A stretch of DNA of 64,000 nt from positions 610,104 through 674,103 of the forward strand of contig VYZB01000326.1 of NCBI GenBank assembly GCA_013397455.1, read 5' to 3'. Under the pieces are notes generated by a model. The model saw only the letters and a list, made by a program, of their open reading frames with translations, searched no databases and had not been told where the DNA came from. The position numbers and the translations under genes are program-made. Of the stretch, positions 21,201 through 32,081 are shown in pieces. The DNA is from Crotophaga sulcirostris. Its lineage: Eukaryota; Chordata; Aves; Cuculiformes; Crotophagidae. Within the stretch, counting starts at the first letter, position 1. Each line of letters begins with the position of its first letter.

Positions 21201-24061
21201 CAGCCCCAGTGCGCAATGGGAGGAATCGAGGCTCTTAAATCCTCACCTCCTTTAGCTTCTCCACCTGCCAACGACTGCAGAGACAGCATCTTTCCCCTGG
21301 TTTGAGCTGATTGCAATGGAGCTCAGGAATTGCACCCCAGCTCCATGGGGGGAGAGCCGAGCCCCCGCGATCACCAGCCCCATGGAAAGGGGATGCACAA
21401 AATCCACGCTGAAAGCTGAGCTGTGCTTAATTTCCTAGGGAGCTTGCATGGAGAAGCATATTTTTCCCTATTAGGTTTTAAGTTCTCCCTTCAAATGGCC
21501 TCAAAACATACCGCCCATCATTACTGTTTATGGGACACAGGCACGCACGCCGAGAAATACAGAGGGACCTTCCCACAGCATTGGGGACAGCAGTAGGGAC
21601 AAGGATCAGCTACAGACAGGGATGAGCAGCAGGATCCCAAAGGAGTTTGGGGGCTGGCTCAGCATCTTCCCAGCTCCTAAGGAATTTGGAAGGACAAAAT
21701 GGGAAGGTCCAAGGCTGCTGGCGTGGTACAGCCTCTCCCTTCATGCTGAGCAGGTGTCAAAGCTTCCAGGAGAGATCTCAGGGCACTTTCCTAGAGGAGA
21801 AAGTGGTTTTTCCCCCCCTTCTCTGACCACAAGCTCACATATGCTGCTGGTATTTTCACACAGCGGGCAGCACCTTGTGCTTAACCCAGTGAATAAGGAG
21901 TGCAGCCCTTCCTGTCTGCACCCTGCACCAGGCACACAGCCTCTTTGTGTAGAACCAGCACCAGGTTCCTGGTGTGTGTGCACAAATCAGCTCAGCAAGC
22001 ACGGAGAGCTCTGTGTCACCTCTGCATCAGGCCAGAATAAGCAATGAGCCTTTGCTGGGTTGCAGAAGGGGAAGGAAATGGGATGGGGGCTGCGGTTGCC
22101 TCCCCCAAGATAACACGGAGAGAAATCTCCGCCACGAACCAGACTAATCACTTTTCTTGCCAAGGAGCACAAGCCTTTTGGCAGGTAGGGGATGGATCTC
22201 AGGAGCTGACATGTCTCTCTGCCGTCTACAGTTGATGAAGTGTCAAATGAGATGGAACAGAAAGTGAGACCCATCTGGGGAAGCGGGCTTTGCTGGGCTG
22301 ATTGATACCAGGAGGAGGAGGTGGCTGGAGCTCCATGGGGACCTGCTGCTCCCGGGCTCAGCAAGGTGATGCCGAGAGGCATTTTGGGGCTGGTTGGCCC
22401 TGAGCATCATGGTCACTCCTCCTCCTCTTGCTCTGGGCAGCACAAAGTGGGAGCAGCCTTTGTAATCCCCAGCACAATCAGCAGTGACAGGACTTACAGT
22501 CCTCAACACAAATACCAATGATGGTTAATTACTGTCCTTATCCATTAGCATGAGAAGGGGTCCCTGGACAGGCTCCTTTGGATCTGACAGGTAGCTCAGG
22601 GGGTGCCTGGGTCCAGAGCTTTGTAGAAGGACTGGTTTTAAATATTTTAATCAGTAGTTGGGTTTTTTAGCATTGCAAACACAGGGGTAGGAGGGAAGTC
22701 CATGACTCTCGTCGCCGGGTCATGCTGACTCCCAAAATCTCTGCACAATCCCTGGGCTAAGGGTTGCAGTGTAAACTAGGGAGGCATGGAGATGCACTGG
22801 GATGAGCAGTAATGCAGCTACACCCCACCAGAAATGGGAGAGCTGGTAAAGGAGGGAGGACACATCCCCTGTCCTTGCCCACGGCATCTGCATCCCATAT
22901 AGGGATTAATTGAAATAAGAATTGCCAGCCTGGTCCCTGAACTGTCACAGCTCCATCCAAACAGACCATCAGCCACCCCAGAAGAGCACAGGGTGACCTT
23001 CAACATGCAAAGGATGAGGTTTCTCAAAGGATCTTACAGCAATTCAGTCCTGGGTAAATGGAATCCCTTTCCAGCCCCAGAAGAGACCTTGCATATGGGG
23101 GTCTGGTTAGTCAGGGATTGAGGCAAGGCGTGAGATCCACCAAAACAAAACATGACCCAAAAACCCTGCTTACAGGAAGCCAAAAAAACATATAGCCCTG
23201 AGGTGCTGTGTTTCATGATACCCCTTAATAGGATCAGCAAAACAGGGTCGGCATGCAAAATACAGCTGCTTCGGAGATCACAAAAACTACTTTAATCTGC
23301 GGTGGCTTTTCACCTCTAGGGGCCTGTGAACTGGTATATTCTAGCTGCTTATTTAGCTGATCCTGTTAAAAAGGTATAGGAATAAAGCAGAGGGGGGAGA
23401 AAAAAAAAATCCTTCGTTGTGTGAACTGAGCCAGAGAAAACTTTCCCTCTAGCAAGACTCTGGCAAAAATCCCAGTCCCACTCCACCGCTGCTTTGAAAT
23501 ACAAACAAGAGGATCTGCTGGTCCTAAAGCACATTTCCCACTGCCCCAGGGCTCGCCGCCCACGGGGAGGTCCTGGAGATGCTCCTTGGAGTTGGGTGTC
23601 TCAGTAAGGGTGGTCAAGGAGCAGCTGGGAGATAAGGCAACAGGGAGATGCATGAAAGCAGAAGCAACCTCACCAGAGACAAGCATTAAGAGGTGCCTTG
23701 GAAGGAACGAAGCGCGATGAAGTTTGTATCTGACCTCAAAATGAAGCTCCCTTTTCCCCCAGCCCTCTGTTACAGCTGTAACACAGAGCCTGAGGGCAGT
23801 GGCAAGGAGGACGTTGTCACATAGCAACACCATGGAGTGACTGAGAGAGCTGGGAAGGAGGGGGAGCGCTGGTCAGGGACGCGCTGCCATGCTGGAGAAG
23901 GATGCTCAGCACAAGCCACTGCCTGATAGAGACATCCCACGGCAACTACGCATGAGTGAGAGGCAAGAGCTGCCTTCACACATTGCTAAAACGAGGAGAA
24001 AAAGCCACAAACAAAGGCAAAGACACAAACCCAGCTTCTGGTTGATTTGAGCAAGTTATCT
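21201..24061. other. Long gene-free stretch, nothing recognised
   Basis: About 2.9 kb with no CR1 copy. Plus-strand frames of 141 codons (21622) and minus-strand frames of 131 (21987) and 155 codons (23366) were examined and show no domain, signal peptide or repeat. Short A runs lie near 23400. I see no RNA gene or mobile element. Confidence 0.35.
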
Positions 24062-24321
24062 GGCTTTAAATTGGAAGGGGGAAGATTTAGATTAGACATT
24101 AGGAAGAAATTCTTCACAATGAGGGTGGGGAGGCACTGGAACAGGTTACCCAGGGAAGTTGTGGATGCTCCATCCCTGGAGGTGTTCAAGGCCAGGTTGG
24201 ATGGGATCTTGATCCCCCTGATGCAGTGGGAGGTGTCCCTGCTCATGGCAGGGGGTTTGAACTGGATGATCTAAGGTCCCTTCCAAGCCAAACCATTCTA
24301 AGATTTTATGATTCTATGATC
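24062..24321 (+). mobile_element. CR1 retrotransposon fragment, classic type
   Basis: The plus-strand copy keeps an open frame for the end of ORF2 ([20 protein letters not shown], then [20 protein letters not shown]) from about 24065 to 24220. It then has a 3' region and degenerate plus intact tail octamers (ATTCTAAG, ATTTTATG, ATTCTATG) ending near 24321. It is 5' truncated at the TTTAAATTGGAAGGGGG segment. Confidence 0.94.
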
Positions 24322-25637
24322 TGGTGCTGGTGGTAGGCTGGAGGAGAAAACCCTCAGCTCTGGAAGGGTCTGCTGCCCACCCAGGTTTGCTCCAGCCTGC
24401 CGTCATCCAGCTCCTGGTAACCTGTTGCTATCGACTGTTTTTATTCCAGGTCTGCTCTTTGGTCAGGTTTACACATCAAAGGCAATAAAACAAAGAGCTG
24501 TGTGAGGTGGGAGAGGTACAGTGAGGTGTGGGAGCACCAGTGGGGGAGCTGCCAGAGCCCCAGGCGCTGCGTGCAGCCCTGAGACCATCAGGCAGGAGAG
24601 CAGAGCCATGTCTGCCTGCACCTCCCACTGCAGCTACCCTGCAAAGAGCCCAGCAGCAAATTTCAGGGGAGGGGAAAGGCAATAGAAACAACATTGCAGG
24701 CTGGGCAAATCCCAAAGGGTACATACAGGATTCCCTAATTTTTCGGGAAGAAATGAGACCTGCACATCAAAGTACCAGCAAAGCATGAGGTGACAGAAGT
24801 CCATCCTTGCATAACAATGCATCACTATGGGATAACTCCTGGATGATGAGACAGCCTCATCCCCTTGGACTCCATGGAAAACACCCAACCAAGGCATCGA
24901 GCCCTGCGTAATGCCCTGACAAAAGTAGCACATGTGTTTCTCACCCGTGTGCCATCACTGAGATGGAGGGGCTGGAGTCCAGGAGCTTCAGTCCCAGAAT
25001 CCATGCCCTTACAGAACGGCAACTCATGCTGCTCACCAGTGGTGTTGCAGCTGACCACAGATCCTGGTATGCTCTGGGGAAGTGGAGGGCCCTACCTTGA
25101 AACCACCAGCTCACCAGCAAGTAACCTTCAGCTTCATTTAACCCTTAGCATCAGTAAATCTCCCTTAAGGAGAAGATTGGAACGTTATTTTGGGACAAGT
25201 GAAGTTTGGGGGCATCACACCAAACAGAGCCACGAGCTGGAACTGACTCTCAAATTTAGCTTCACAATTCATCCCATGAGACAATGCTGCAGAACGTCCC
25301 ACCTGGACCAAGGAGTGACAAGGAGCCATTCTACCTGGTCCTGTCCCCCCATCCCTGGGCTGGGCTGCCTGCGGGAGCTGCTCACGGAGGAAGCGCTGCT
25401 GTCGGCGCTCAGGGCCAATTCAGCCCCAATTGTTTCCACCGGGTCAGAAAGAAAATTGAAAAGATTGCAGCCCTCGCACACACACCGCACACCGCGTGGG
25501 AGCTGGGGACGGCAGCTTTTGGTGCCTCCAGCCCTGACCTTTATTTTCCATTAATGGACCCGGGTGAGTGTCGGCTGTGTTTGAAGCTGCATAAAATGAA
25601 CCGAAAATAAGAGGGATAAACAGCAGCAGTTAAGGCC
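24322..25637. other. Gene-free stretch with longest open frame in window
   Basis: The plus-strand frame at 24865-25554 is 229 codons, the longest here outside CR1 (24865 is an ATG). It has no recognisable domain or membrane segment. Its last third (from about 25360) is CpG-rich and ends near GGACCCGGGTGAGTG, a possible splice donor. I do not call it a gene, but an unspliced lncRNA or a lineage-specific exon cannot be excluded. Confidence 0.3.
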
Positions 25638-25657
25638 TTTTTTTTTTTTTTTTTTTT
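25638..25657 (+). repeat. Poly-T run
   Basis: Twenty T residues, possibly the tail of an antisense retroposed RNA. I find no gene-like sequence in the 3' to 5' direction that would identify a source. Confidence 0.8.
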
Positions 25658-25946
25658 CCTAGAGGAATGCTGAACCAATTGCAGCAAAGTTATCGACACA
25701 CAGCGAGCTGCTTCTAGGTGCAGACAACTTGCTGGGAACCAGCTTGCAGCCTGGGGCTGCTGGCCATGTAAGTGGTGAAGACAAAACCCCATGGAGAGCT
25801 GCTCTGTGGGGGGACTTCTACAAGTCCCCAGATGCTGGAAAGCATCTTGTTCAAGCACCAGCAGGACAGAGCCATCCCAACCCCCTTCAGAAGAAAACAT
25901 GATATAAAATAAATTGGCATCTCTAAGCTGGAAAGTGAAGACTCTA
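25658..25946. other. Short unique stretch
   Basis: Nothing recognised. Confidence 0.3.
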
Positions 25947-25983
25947 CAACTCTCTCTACTGTTCTCTACTCTCTCTCTACTGC
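25947..25983 (+). repeat. CTCTCTACT repeats at CR1 5' junction
   Basis: Imperfect 10-base units (CTCTCTACTG, TTCTCTACTC, TCTCTCTACT) repeat the first bases of the CR1-like copy that follows (GCTCTCTACAACT). This looks like slippage or template jumping when the 5' end of the element was joined, or later microsatellite growth. Confidence 0.65.
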
Positions 25984-26321
25984 TCTCTACAACTACCTAA
26001 AAGGAGGTTGTAGTCAGGCAGGGGTTGGTCTCTTCTCTCAGGTGACCAGGGACAGAACTAGAGGACATGGACTCAAGCTTCGTCAGGGAAAGTTTAGGCT
26101 TGATATTAGGAAAAAGTTCTTCCCTGAAAGGGTGATTGGCCATGGGAATGCGCTGCCCGGTGTGGTGGTGGAGTCGCCAACCCTGGAGGTGTTTAAGGGG
26201 AGATTGGCTGAGGCACTCAGTGCCAGGGTTTAGATGATGGGTTGGTGTTAATGTTGGGTTACAGGTTGGACTCGATGATCTCAGAGGTCCTTTTCAACCT
26301 TGTAATACTGTGATACTGTGA
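25984..26321 (+). mobile_element. CR1-like fragment with ATACTGTG tail
   Basis: The plus-strand copy keeps the end of ORF2 in one frame ([17 protein letters not shown], then [40 protein letters not shown]) up to a TAG stop. The 3' region contains GGTTGGACTCGATGATCTCA and the copy ends with two ATACTGTG octamers. It is very similar over shared sequence to the copy at 63668. Confidence 0.94.
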
Positions 26322-26899
26322 AGACCAGGTAAGGGAAGGCAATGCTGAAAGTTGCATTAACTTTACACCAACATTGCGTGCCCTGAGAATTTCTCATCCA
26401 CCCCACAAGTACAATTTGCTGCCCTAATTGGGGTGGTTTTCCCTATCACTCCTGCAGGTTGTTAAGCATCAGCCATTTGGCAAAGCCCAAAGAGATGAGA
26501 GAGCTCTTGCATGTGGGTTACACACCCCAGGCTGTGCCAGCAAGCCCTGCACTGAGAAGGCAAGGGCTCTGGTGTGAAGAAGCAGCACCAGGAGAGCTCT
26601 AATTCAGGCTTTTACACGCCCAAATTGCCGGCAAAGGGAGGGAAAGAAGCCAGCCTGAAACTTTTAAAAACATTAACCTTCAATAGTACAATATTTGCAC
26701 AGCAAACAGGGAGCTTGTTGGAATTAAATGGCAATGTTTTGCTTCCCTCTGCTATTCCCCTGGCAGGCAGCAGCTGCTCAGTGCCCTATAGACCAAAGCA
26801 TCGAGCTGCCCCTGTGGAGCCAGGAGACCACGGGGATGGGCATCCCAGCCCTCTAACCCAGGCACGGTGTGGGAAGGTGTGCAGGGATGGGGCTGTTTA
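26322..26899. other. Gene-free stretch, nothing recognised
   Basis: Unique-looking sequence with a 108-codon frame at 26574-26900 that has no recognisable domain. No gene can be supported. Confidence 0.35.
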
Positions 26900-27190
26900 A
26901 AATAGGAAACATTAGGATTCCAGTGTGTGCTGTCCTAGACCACTAACTCTATCATACTTGAAATCCAAGCTCATTTCCCAGCTAGGCTTTTAATTTAAGT
27001 TTAGCTGGATAGCTGCTCCATGTTTAATAAATACCTATTGATTATTTAAAGAGCACCTGGGTTGAGGTTTACCACCTAAGGCTGGGTACACGAGTAAAAA
27101 TGCACAGTGCCTATTACTGCCTTATTAAGCCTTAGTCCTAGACATGTGCTTAATAGCCACTTGATATTTAATTAGCCAAGGATTTCAGGG
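26900..27190. promoter_or_regulatory. Candidate conserved non-coding element
   Basis: AT-rich block with GGCTTTTAATTTAAGTTTAG, TTGATTATTTAAAGAGC and CTTGATATTTAATTAGCC. It is repeat-free and dense in TTAA and ATTA cores. Regulatory role is inferred only. Confidence 0.3.
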
Positions 27191-27649
27191 CTTATTGGGG
27201 AAAAAAAGAATGAACACCATCTGGGATGTAACACTGACAGTGTTGGGAAACACCATCTCCTTTCCCCTTCACTGTCCATGGAGCACATGGTCTTGCTGCC
27301 ATCCACGCCCAGAATTGAAGAGGGATCAGAGAAGCATGGAGGGTGAGATGGTGGCTTCACCTGTCCTGCTGTTCCTCTTTGATCCAGGAATCCCCTGGGA
27401 GCTGAAAAGCCTGTGACCAACCCCCATGCCACCACCTGTGGGGACACCAGCCTCACATGGGTCAAGCCAAGGGCTGCCCAAGCCCGGATCGTCAACCATG
27501 GCAGCCACCATCTCCCCAAAACCAAGCCTAGAGCTGTCGTTCCCTCCTCTATAATTGCATCTCCCCAGGAACCCTCTTCAAATTCCCAGAGGAGCAAATC
27601 AAGCCCTGTGGTTTGCAGCAGGCAATGAGTGTGTCTCCCCCTTCCCTCG
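27191..27649. other. Gene-free stretch, nothing recognised
   Basis: A 169-codon minus-strand frame (27172-27681) has no domain. I take it as chance because an overlapping plus-strand frame (27195-27416) is also open. Confidence 0.35.
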
Positions 27650-27835
27650 GCCTCAGCATTACCATATTTCACACTGAACACCAGATATTTAAAGGTAAGT
27701 TTCCATCAGGATCCATGAGGATTTATCTACGTGGGCTCCCATTAGCGGTAATAAGATGAAGGCGATCAGCCTCATACATTTCACTTTGGCCGGTATAAAT
27801 GCCTTCACATTCATTAGACAGATGTCTGCTGGAGT
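27650..27835. promoter_or_regulatory. Candidate conserved non-coding element
   Basis: Contains ACGTGGGCTCCCATTAGCGG, TAATAAGATGAAGGCGATCA and GGCCGGTATAAATGCC, mixing AT-rich cores with CpGs. It lies just upstream of the 78-base minisatellite. Confidence 0.3.
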
Positions 27836-27964
27836 CACAGGCAGGGAAGAACAGGGGGGAGAAGAATTAAAAAAAGTGGAGGAAAAGAAAGAAAAAGCAC
27901 TCCCAGGCTCCTTCTAGCTTTGTCTTTACTGGGAAGGTGGAGATTCGGCAAACAGCAGCTGGCA

Positions 27965-28532
27965 GGGTGCAAGGATGCTCCTGTGGCAGCAAGGACACAA
28001 GAATGCAGCATCCCTTGCCCTTTTCTCCCAGTAGACACAGCCCTCACACTCAGTACCAGATGGGTGCAAGGATGCTCATATGGAAGCATCCCTTGCCCAT
28101 TTTGCCCAGTAGACACAGGCCTTGTACTCAACACTCGATGGGTGTAAGGATGCTCCTATGCAGCATCCCTTTCCCATTTCTCCCAGCAGACACAGCCCTC
28201 ACACGCAGTACTGGATGGGTGCAAGAATGCTTGTATGGAAACATCTCCTGCCCATTACTCCCAGTAGACACAGCCCTCACACTCCGTACTGGCTGGATTC
28301 AACAATGCTAATATGGAAGCATCCCTTGCCCTTTTCTCCCAGTAGACATAGCCCTCACATTCAGTACTGGATGGGTGCTAGGATGCTCATATGGAAGCAT
28401 CTCTTGCCCATTTTGCCCAGTAGACACAGCCCTCACACTCAGTACTGGATGGGTGCAAGAACGCTCGTATGGAAGCATCTCTTGCCCATTTCTCCTAGTA
28501 GACACAACTCTCACACTCAGTACTGTCTGGAT
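27965..28532 (+). repeat. 78-base minisatellite, about seven units
   Basis: The repeat anchor GTAGACACAG (or close variants) recurs at 28031, 28109, 28186, 28264, 28342, 28420 and 28498, giving steps of 78, 77, 78, 78, 78 and 78. The first partial unit carries an extra insertion of about 19 bases. Because 78 is divisible by three, one frame stays open across most of the array as a 26-residue repeat around PSRHSPHTQYWMGARM. The single 77-base step shifts frame. Variant marks recur: GCCCATTTTGCCC in units 2 and 6, and CTGKCTGGAT after units 4 and 7. Confidence 0.95.
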
Positions 28533-28544
28533 CGGGGGTTATTG

Positions 28545-28690
28545 TGGCTGTTTTTTTGCAGGATTTCGAGTTGCTCGTTTGCTCCGTCCCAGCGGACGTT
28601 GCCATCTGCCAGCGCATCACCCCGACAGGCGATTTTGTCAGTGCCACGGTCGGCGTCACTGTGAAGGTGACACTTTCCAGGGGGGCTGGC
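28545..28690 (+). other. CpG-rich exon-like block after the minisatellite
   Basis: Plus-strand sequence following TGTTTTTTTGCAG (acceptor-like, ending 28561) is CpG-rich and open in one frame as DFELLVCSVPADVAICQRIT, then PTGDFVSATVGVTVKV. A donor-like GTGAAG|GTGACA is at about 28662-28673. Composition is protein-like, with GC-rich third positions. I recognise no domain. It could be an orphan coding exon, a retained exon of a lost gene or a CpG-rich conserved element. Confidence 0.25.
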
Positions 28691-28744
28691 TGTGGTTTTG
28701 GGTTTTTTTTTGTCTGCGTTCAATTTATTCGTGGAGCAACTTCA

Positions 28745-28787
28745 AAAAAAAGAAAAAGAAAAAAAAAAAGAAAAAAAAAAGAAGAAA
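28745..28787 (+). repeat. A-rich simple repeat
   Basis: Runs of A broken by single G residues. Adds lysine-rich spurious codons to nearby open frames. Confidence 0.8.
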
Positions 28788-28884
28788 TTCAAAAGCAACT
28801 AGAAAAGACTTTGTAAAAATAGTCATTACCAAACTCCACGCTTTCAGATATTGTTATTGTTCCACTGAGCCCCAGAGATAACAG

Positions 28885-28990
28885 CTGAAACTAAGGCCCT
28901 GCTGTGCACTTCACAAACATGCAAAAATGGTCCCTTCCTTCAGAAAAGGTCTGACTTGCTCTGAATTACAGTACAGACGGCGGGGATTTG
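28885..28990 (-). repeat. Possible ancient SINE-like remnant
   Basis: Contains AGGCCCTGCTGTGCACTTCA, CAAACATGCAAAAATGGTCC and CTTCCTTCAGAAAAGGTCTG. These resemble in order the ancient amniote repeat with GGCCCTATTGTGC, TACAAACA and GGTCCCTGCCC...AAGAGCTTACAGTC. The match is weak and diverged. Confidence 0.35.
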
Positions 28991-29133
28991 GTGCTGAGCA
29001 CTGCAGACAAGTTGAATGTCTTATCACACATTCACACCGGCAGATGTTAACTCTGAAGCCTACTGACGGTGTGTCATCTTGGTCATCATGGTGTTTGGGT
29101 TGACTTGCTCAGCTGCTCTTGGGTTTGACTTGC

Positions 29134-29291
29134 TACAGGTTGCCCAGGGAGGTGGTTGAGTCACCATCCCTGGAGGTGTTTAAAAGATGGGTAGATGGGT
29201 TTCTGGGGGACATGGTTTAGCAGAGAACAGGTCTGGTTGGACTCGATGATCTCAAAGGTCTTTTCCAACTGGACGATTCTATGATTCTTTG
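29134..29291 (+). mobile_element. Short CR1 3' end
   Basis: The plus-strand copy starts at GCTACAGGTTGCCCAGGGAG. It keeps [24 protein letters not shown] coding and the 3' region GATCTCAAAGGTCTTTTCCA, and ends at ATTCTATG and ATTCTTTG near 29276-29291. It closely matches the copy at 7768. Confidence 0.88.
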
Positions 29292-30426
29292 GCTGGGTGA
29301 ACAACTTTCTGTTTCCTCTCCAAGTAAAGGTCCCTTATCACCCATCAACTAACCCAAAAGTCAGGGAGCATTAACCCAAGGCAGCAGTCATGCAGACCCA
29401 GGTAGCACACATATAGCATGGCCCAACATCCTTTGCAGCATTAGCTCCCCACAGCCTGTCGTTATCTCCTACTCTTCCTCCACACTCACCAGGTGGACAC
29501 AGGGTCCAGACAAGCTTTGCAAAGCTCCAATGCCATTGAGCCAAGTCACTGCTTCCCTGACATGACATTTGTTATCCCTAATTACCAGCTTGGCTTCATT
29601 TTAAAGTCATTTGCACTGATTACTCTGACTGCTGCCTTGGGTAGTCAATGATTTAGATTAACTAATCACAGCACATAGGAAAAATATTTTAAATATATGT
29701 ATATTCACCTAAATTCCTTTAGTGTCCTGCTTTGCAGCATCTTGGCTTCGATTGATGCCCACTTGTTCTTCTAATCTGACACCAGCTCAAAGAGCCTCAT
29801 GGCATCAATCCGCTCAATTCCCTTCAGAAACGTGTAAGCCCTCAACGAAGCCCCTTCTTAATCTCCTTTTTTTTTTGCCAGTGATTACAGAGCCAGTGTC
29901 TCTAACTCAGCCTGGATAAAAGTCCCCATGTCCCCATTGGGTTGCCTTTTGTTTGCTGGGCTGCTCGGTGTCACCCCTGCAGCATCACCAACCCCATGGT
30001 CACCTGTTCTGTTATGGTCCTGGACAGGGGTTTAACACCTTTACAAACCACTGAGGCTTTGGGGTAGTTTAGATCCTTACTTACAAGATTTTCCCTAAAA
30101 TCACCTGGCAATTTTAATTATTTTTTTTAAAAAAAGGCAGAAAGTTGAAATTCTCAATTCTAAATTCCAGATTGTGGCAAAACCACAGCAGAAAATAACA
30201 TTCCCTAGATAAATGTTTCAAAAAAACAATGTGTTTGCCCTGAGCATCATAGCACCTCTCCCACCCCACTTCCACGCATCCTAGGTCCCCTCACTGTATC
30301 TGCTCTAATTCCTCATCCCCTAAAACCCGTGTTGCATTGCAGCAGCCCCACTTCTTGCTCTGGAGACAACAGAAAAGCCTTAGATGCCTCTGGCTCCCCA
30401 TCATGCAATGACTTCACCCTGAGTAG
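29292..30426. other. Gene-free stretch, nothing recognised
   Basis: Includes AT-rich parts at 29640-29720 and 30110-30140. No open frame over 65 codons. I see no gene, RNA or repeat. Confidence 0.35.
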
Positions 30427-30780
30427 AATCAAAGAATCATAGAATGGTTTGGGCTCAAAAGGACCTTAAAGCCCACACAGTTCCATAGGCAGGGACACCT
30501 CCCTGGATCAGAGAGCTCCAAGCCCCATCCAATCTGGCCTTGAACAGGGATGAGGCACTTCTCTGGGTAACCTGGGACAGTGCCTCATCATCCTCACTGT
30601 GAAGAATTTCTTCCTAATGCCTAATCTAAATCTTCTTCTTTCCAGTATAAAGCCATTCCCCTTCATCCTGTCACTGCTTGCCCTTGTAAAAAGTCACTCC
30701 CCAGCTTTCCTGTAACCCCTTTAGGTCCTGGAAGACCACTACAAGGTCATCCTGGAGCCTTCTATTCTCTGGGTTGAAGT
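30427..30780 (-). mobile_element. CR1 retrotransposon fragment, classic type
   Basis: The minus-strand copy begins with tail octamers (AATCAAAGAATCATAGAATG on plus), then a 3' region with a small deletion near 30545 where the usual CACCTCCAGGGATGGGGCAG segment is shortened. The ORF2 end is decayed. It is 5' truncated near 30780, after CCTTCTATTCTCTGGGTTGA. Confidence 0.91.
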
Positions 30781-31302
30781 AGATGGGATCGTTGGGACTA
30801 TTGGCATTAGGAAGAGGCTGCGGAGAAGGATGGCTACGTGTGTGGACAGACAAACAGCCAGCCACACGGCCCTCCCCGAGCCAGCGCTTCTGCCTCCGCT
30901 CCCTGCTGGGCTGGATCGGCGTGGTTTAGCATGCAACCAACTCCTTACAGACTTGGCATCGGGAGGAAAAGCAGCTGCAAGCGCCCCAGCCAACTCTCGG
31001 CAGGAGGGAACATGCCTTAGGCACAGGTCGTAAACACACACGCGGCGAAGCTGCTCGGATGAAAAGTAATTTCAGCTCGGCGTAGCCCGATGGCAGGAAA
31101 GCAAACAAATGGCTGACCAGCAGGAGCCCATTCTGCCCACGGTGTGTGGGAGCTGGGAAAGGCTCTGCCCACCACCATCGTTCCCTGGAATAGAGGGGAG
31201 AGACCCTGGAGGCAGCCAAGGGCCCATTGGGCTCAGGAGTCCCAAAACCCTGTGGCACAAGAGCCAGATGGGAAAGGAAGAGGAAGGAGGAGAGGAGACG
31301 AT
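30781..31302. other. Gene-free, CpG-containing stretch
   Basis: Positions 30830-31100 are GC-rich with scattered CpGs (GGATCGGCGTGG, CACACGCGGCGAAGCTGCTC, AGCTCGGCGTAGCCCGATGG) and open in several frames on both strands. No domain is recognised. It could be a small CpG-rich element. Confidence 0.3.
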
Positions 31303-31795
31303 CACAGAATATCTTGAGTTGGAAGGGATCCACAAGGACCACTGAGTCCAACTCCTGTCCCTGCACAAGACAACCCCAACACTCACACCCTGTGTCTCAG
31401 GGCGTTCGCCAGATGCTGCTGGAATATTGTCAGGCTGTGACTGCTTCCCTGGGGAGCTGTTCCAGTGCTTCACCACCCTCTGGGTGAAGAACCTTTTCCT
31501 AATGTCCAACCTAACCCTCGCCTGGTATCTTCCTGCCATTCCCTCAGGTCAGAGAGAAAAGCCAAGGACCTGCTCCTCCTTCTCCCCTTATGAGGAAGCA
31601 ATAAACTGCTATGAGGTCTCCCCTCAGTCTCCTCTTCTCCAGGCTGAACAGACCAAGTGACTTCAGCCACTCCTCACACGGTTTCCCCTCTAGACCCTTA
31701 ACCAACTTTGTGGTTTCCTCTGAATGCTCTCTAGCAACTTTACATCTTTTTTGTATCGCAGCACCCAAAACTGCACACAATACCCAAGATGCTGC
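31303..31795 (-). mobile_element. Older, divergent CR1 fragment
   Basis: The minus-strand copy (CACAGAATATCTTGAGTTGG on plus) has a 3' region that includes GGATCCACAAGGACCACTGA and then ORF2. Readable minus-strand parts are RVRLDIRKRFFTQRV, VKHWNSSPGKQSQ and, further upstream, [37 protein letters not shown]. The tail is a single eroded octamer. Divergence from the other types suggests an older subfamily. Confidence 0.9.
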
Positions 31796-32033
31796 CTTGC
31801 TCTTTCTACAATGGTGCTCGGTGTGTTTGCACAGGGGTAGAAACCATGTGGAGAAGTGACTCACACCCATTGAGGGAAAGTGCCACGGGTCCAGCCTGGC
31901 CACAGCGGAGACACACCAGGATGGGCGGAGAAGGGATGATCCCCATGAGAGATTTTCCCCACAGAGCACTACAGGAGCCCATTCCCAGTTCCACAATCAT
32001 CCCATTGCAGGATCTTCTCTTCCTCTTTAGAAT

Positions 32034-32080
32034 GAATCATAGAATCGTAGAATGGCTTGGATTGGAAGGGACCATGAAGG
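32034..32080 (-). mobile_element. CR1 3' tip
   Basis: The plus strand reads AATCATAGAATCGTAGAATG, GCTTGGATTGGAAGGGACC and AT, then breaks off. Only the 3' tail and about 30 bases remain, directly followed by another 3' tip. Confidence 0.72.
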
Positions 32081-32081
32081 T

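Noticed and set aside
25638..25657. Poly-T run as an antisense retrogene tail
   Set aside because: The sequence on the 3' side does not match any gene I recognise.
28745..28816. Lysine-rich C-terminal tail of an open frame
   Set aside because: Produced by an A-rich simple repeat, not a conserved basic domain.
31303..31795. Possible endogenous retrovirus LTR because of divergence from other CR1 copies
   Set aside because: ORF2-like residues (RLDIRKRFFTQRV, FSLEKRRLRGDL) identify it as CR1. No LTR ends or primer-binding site are visible.
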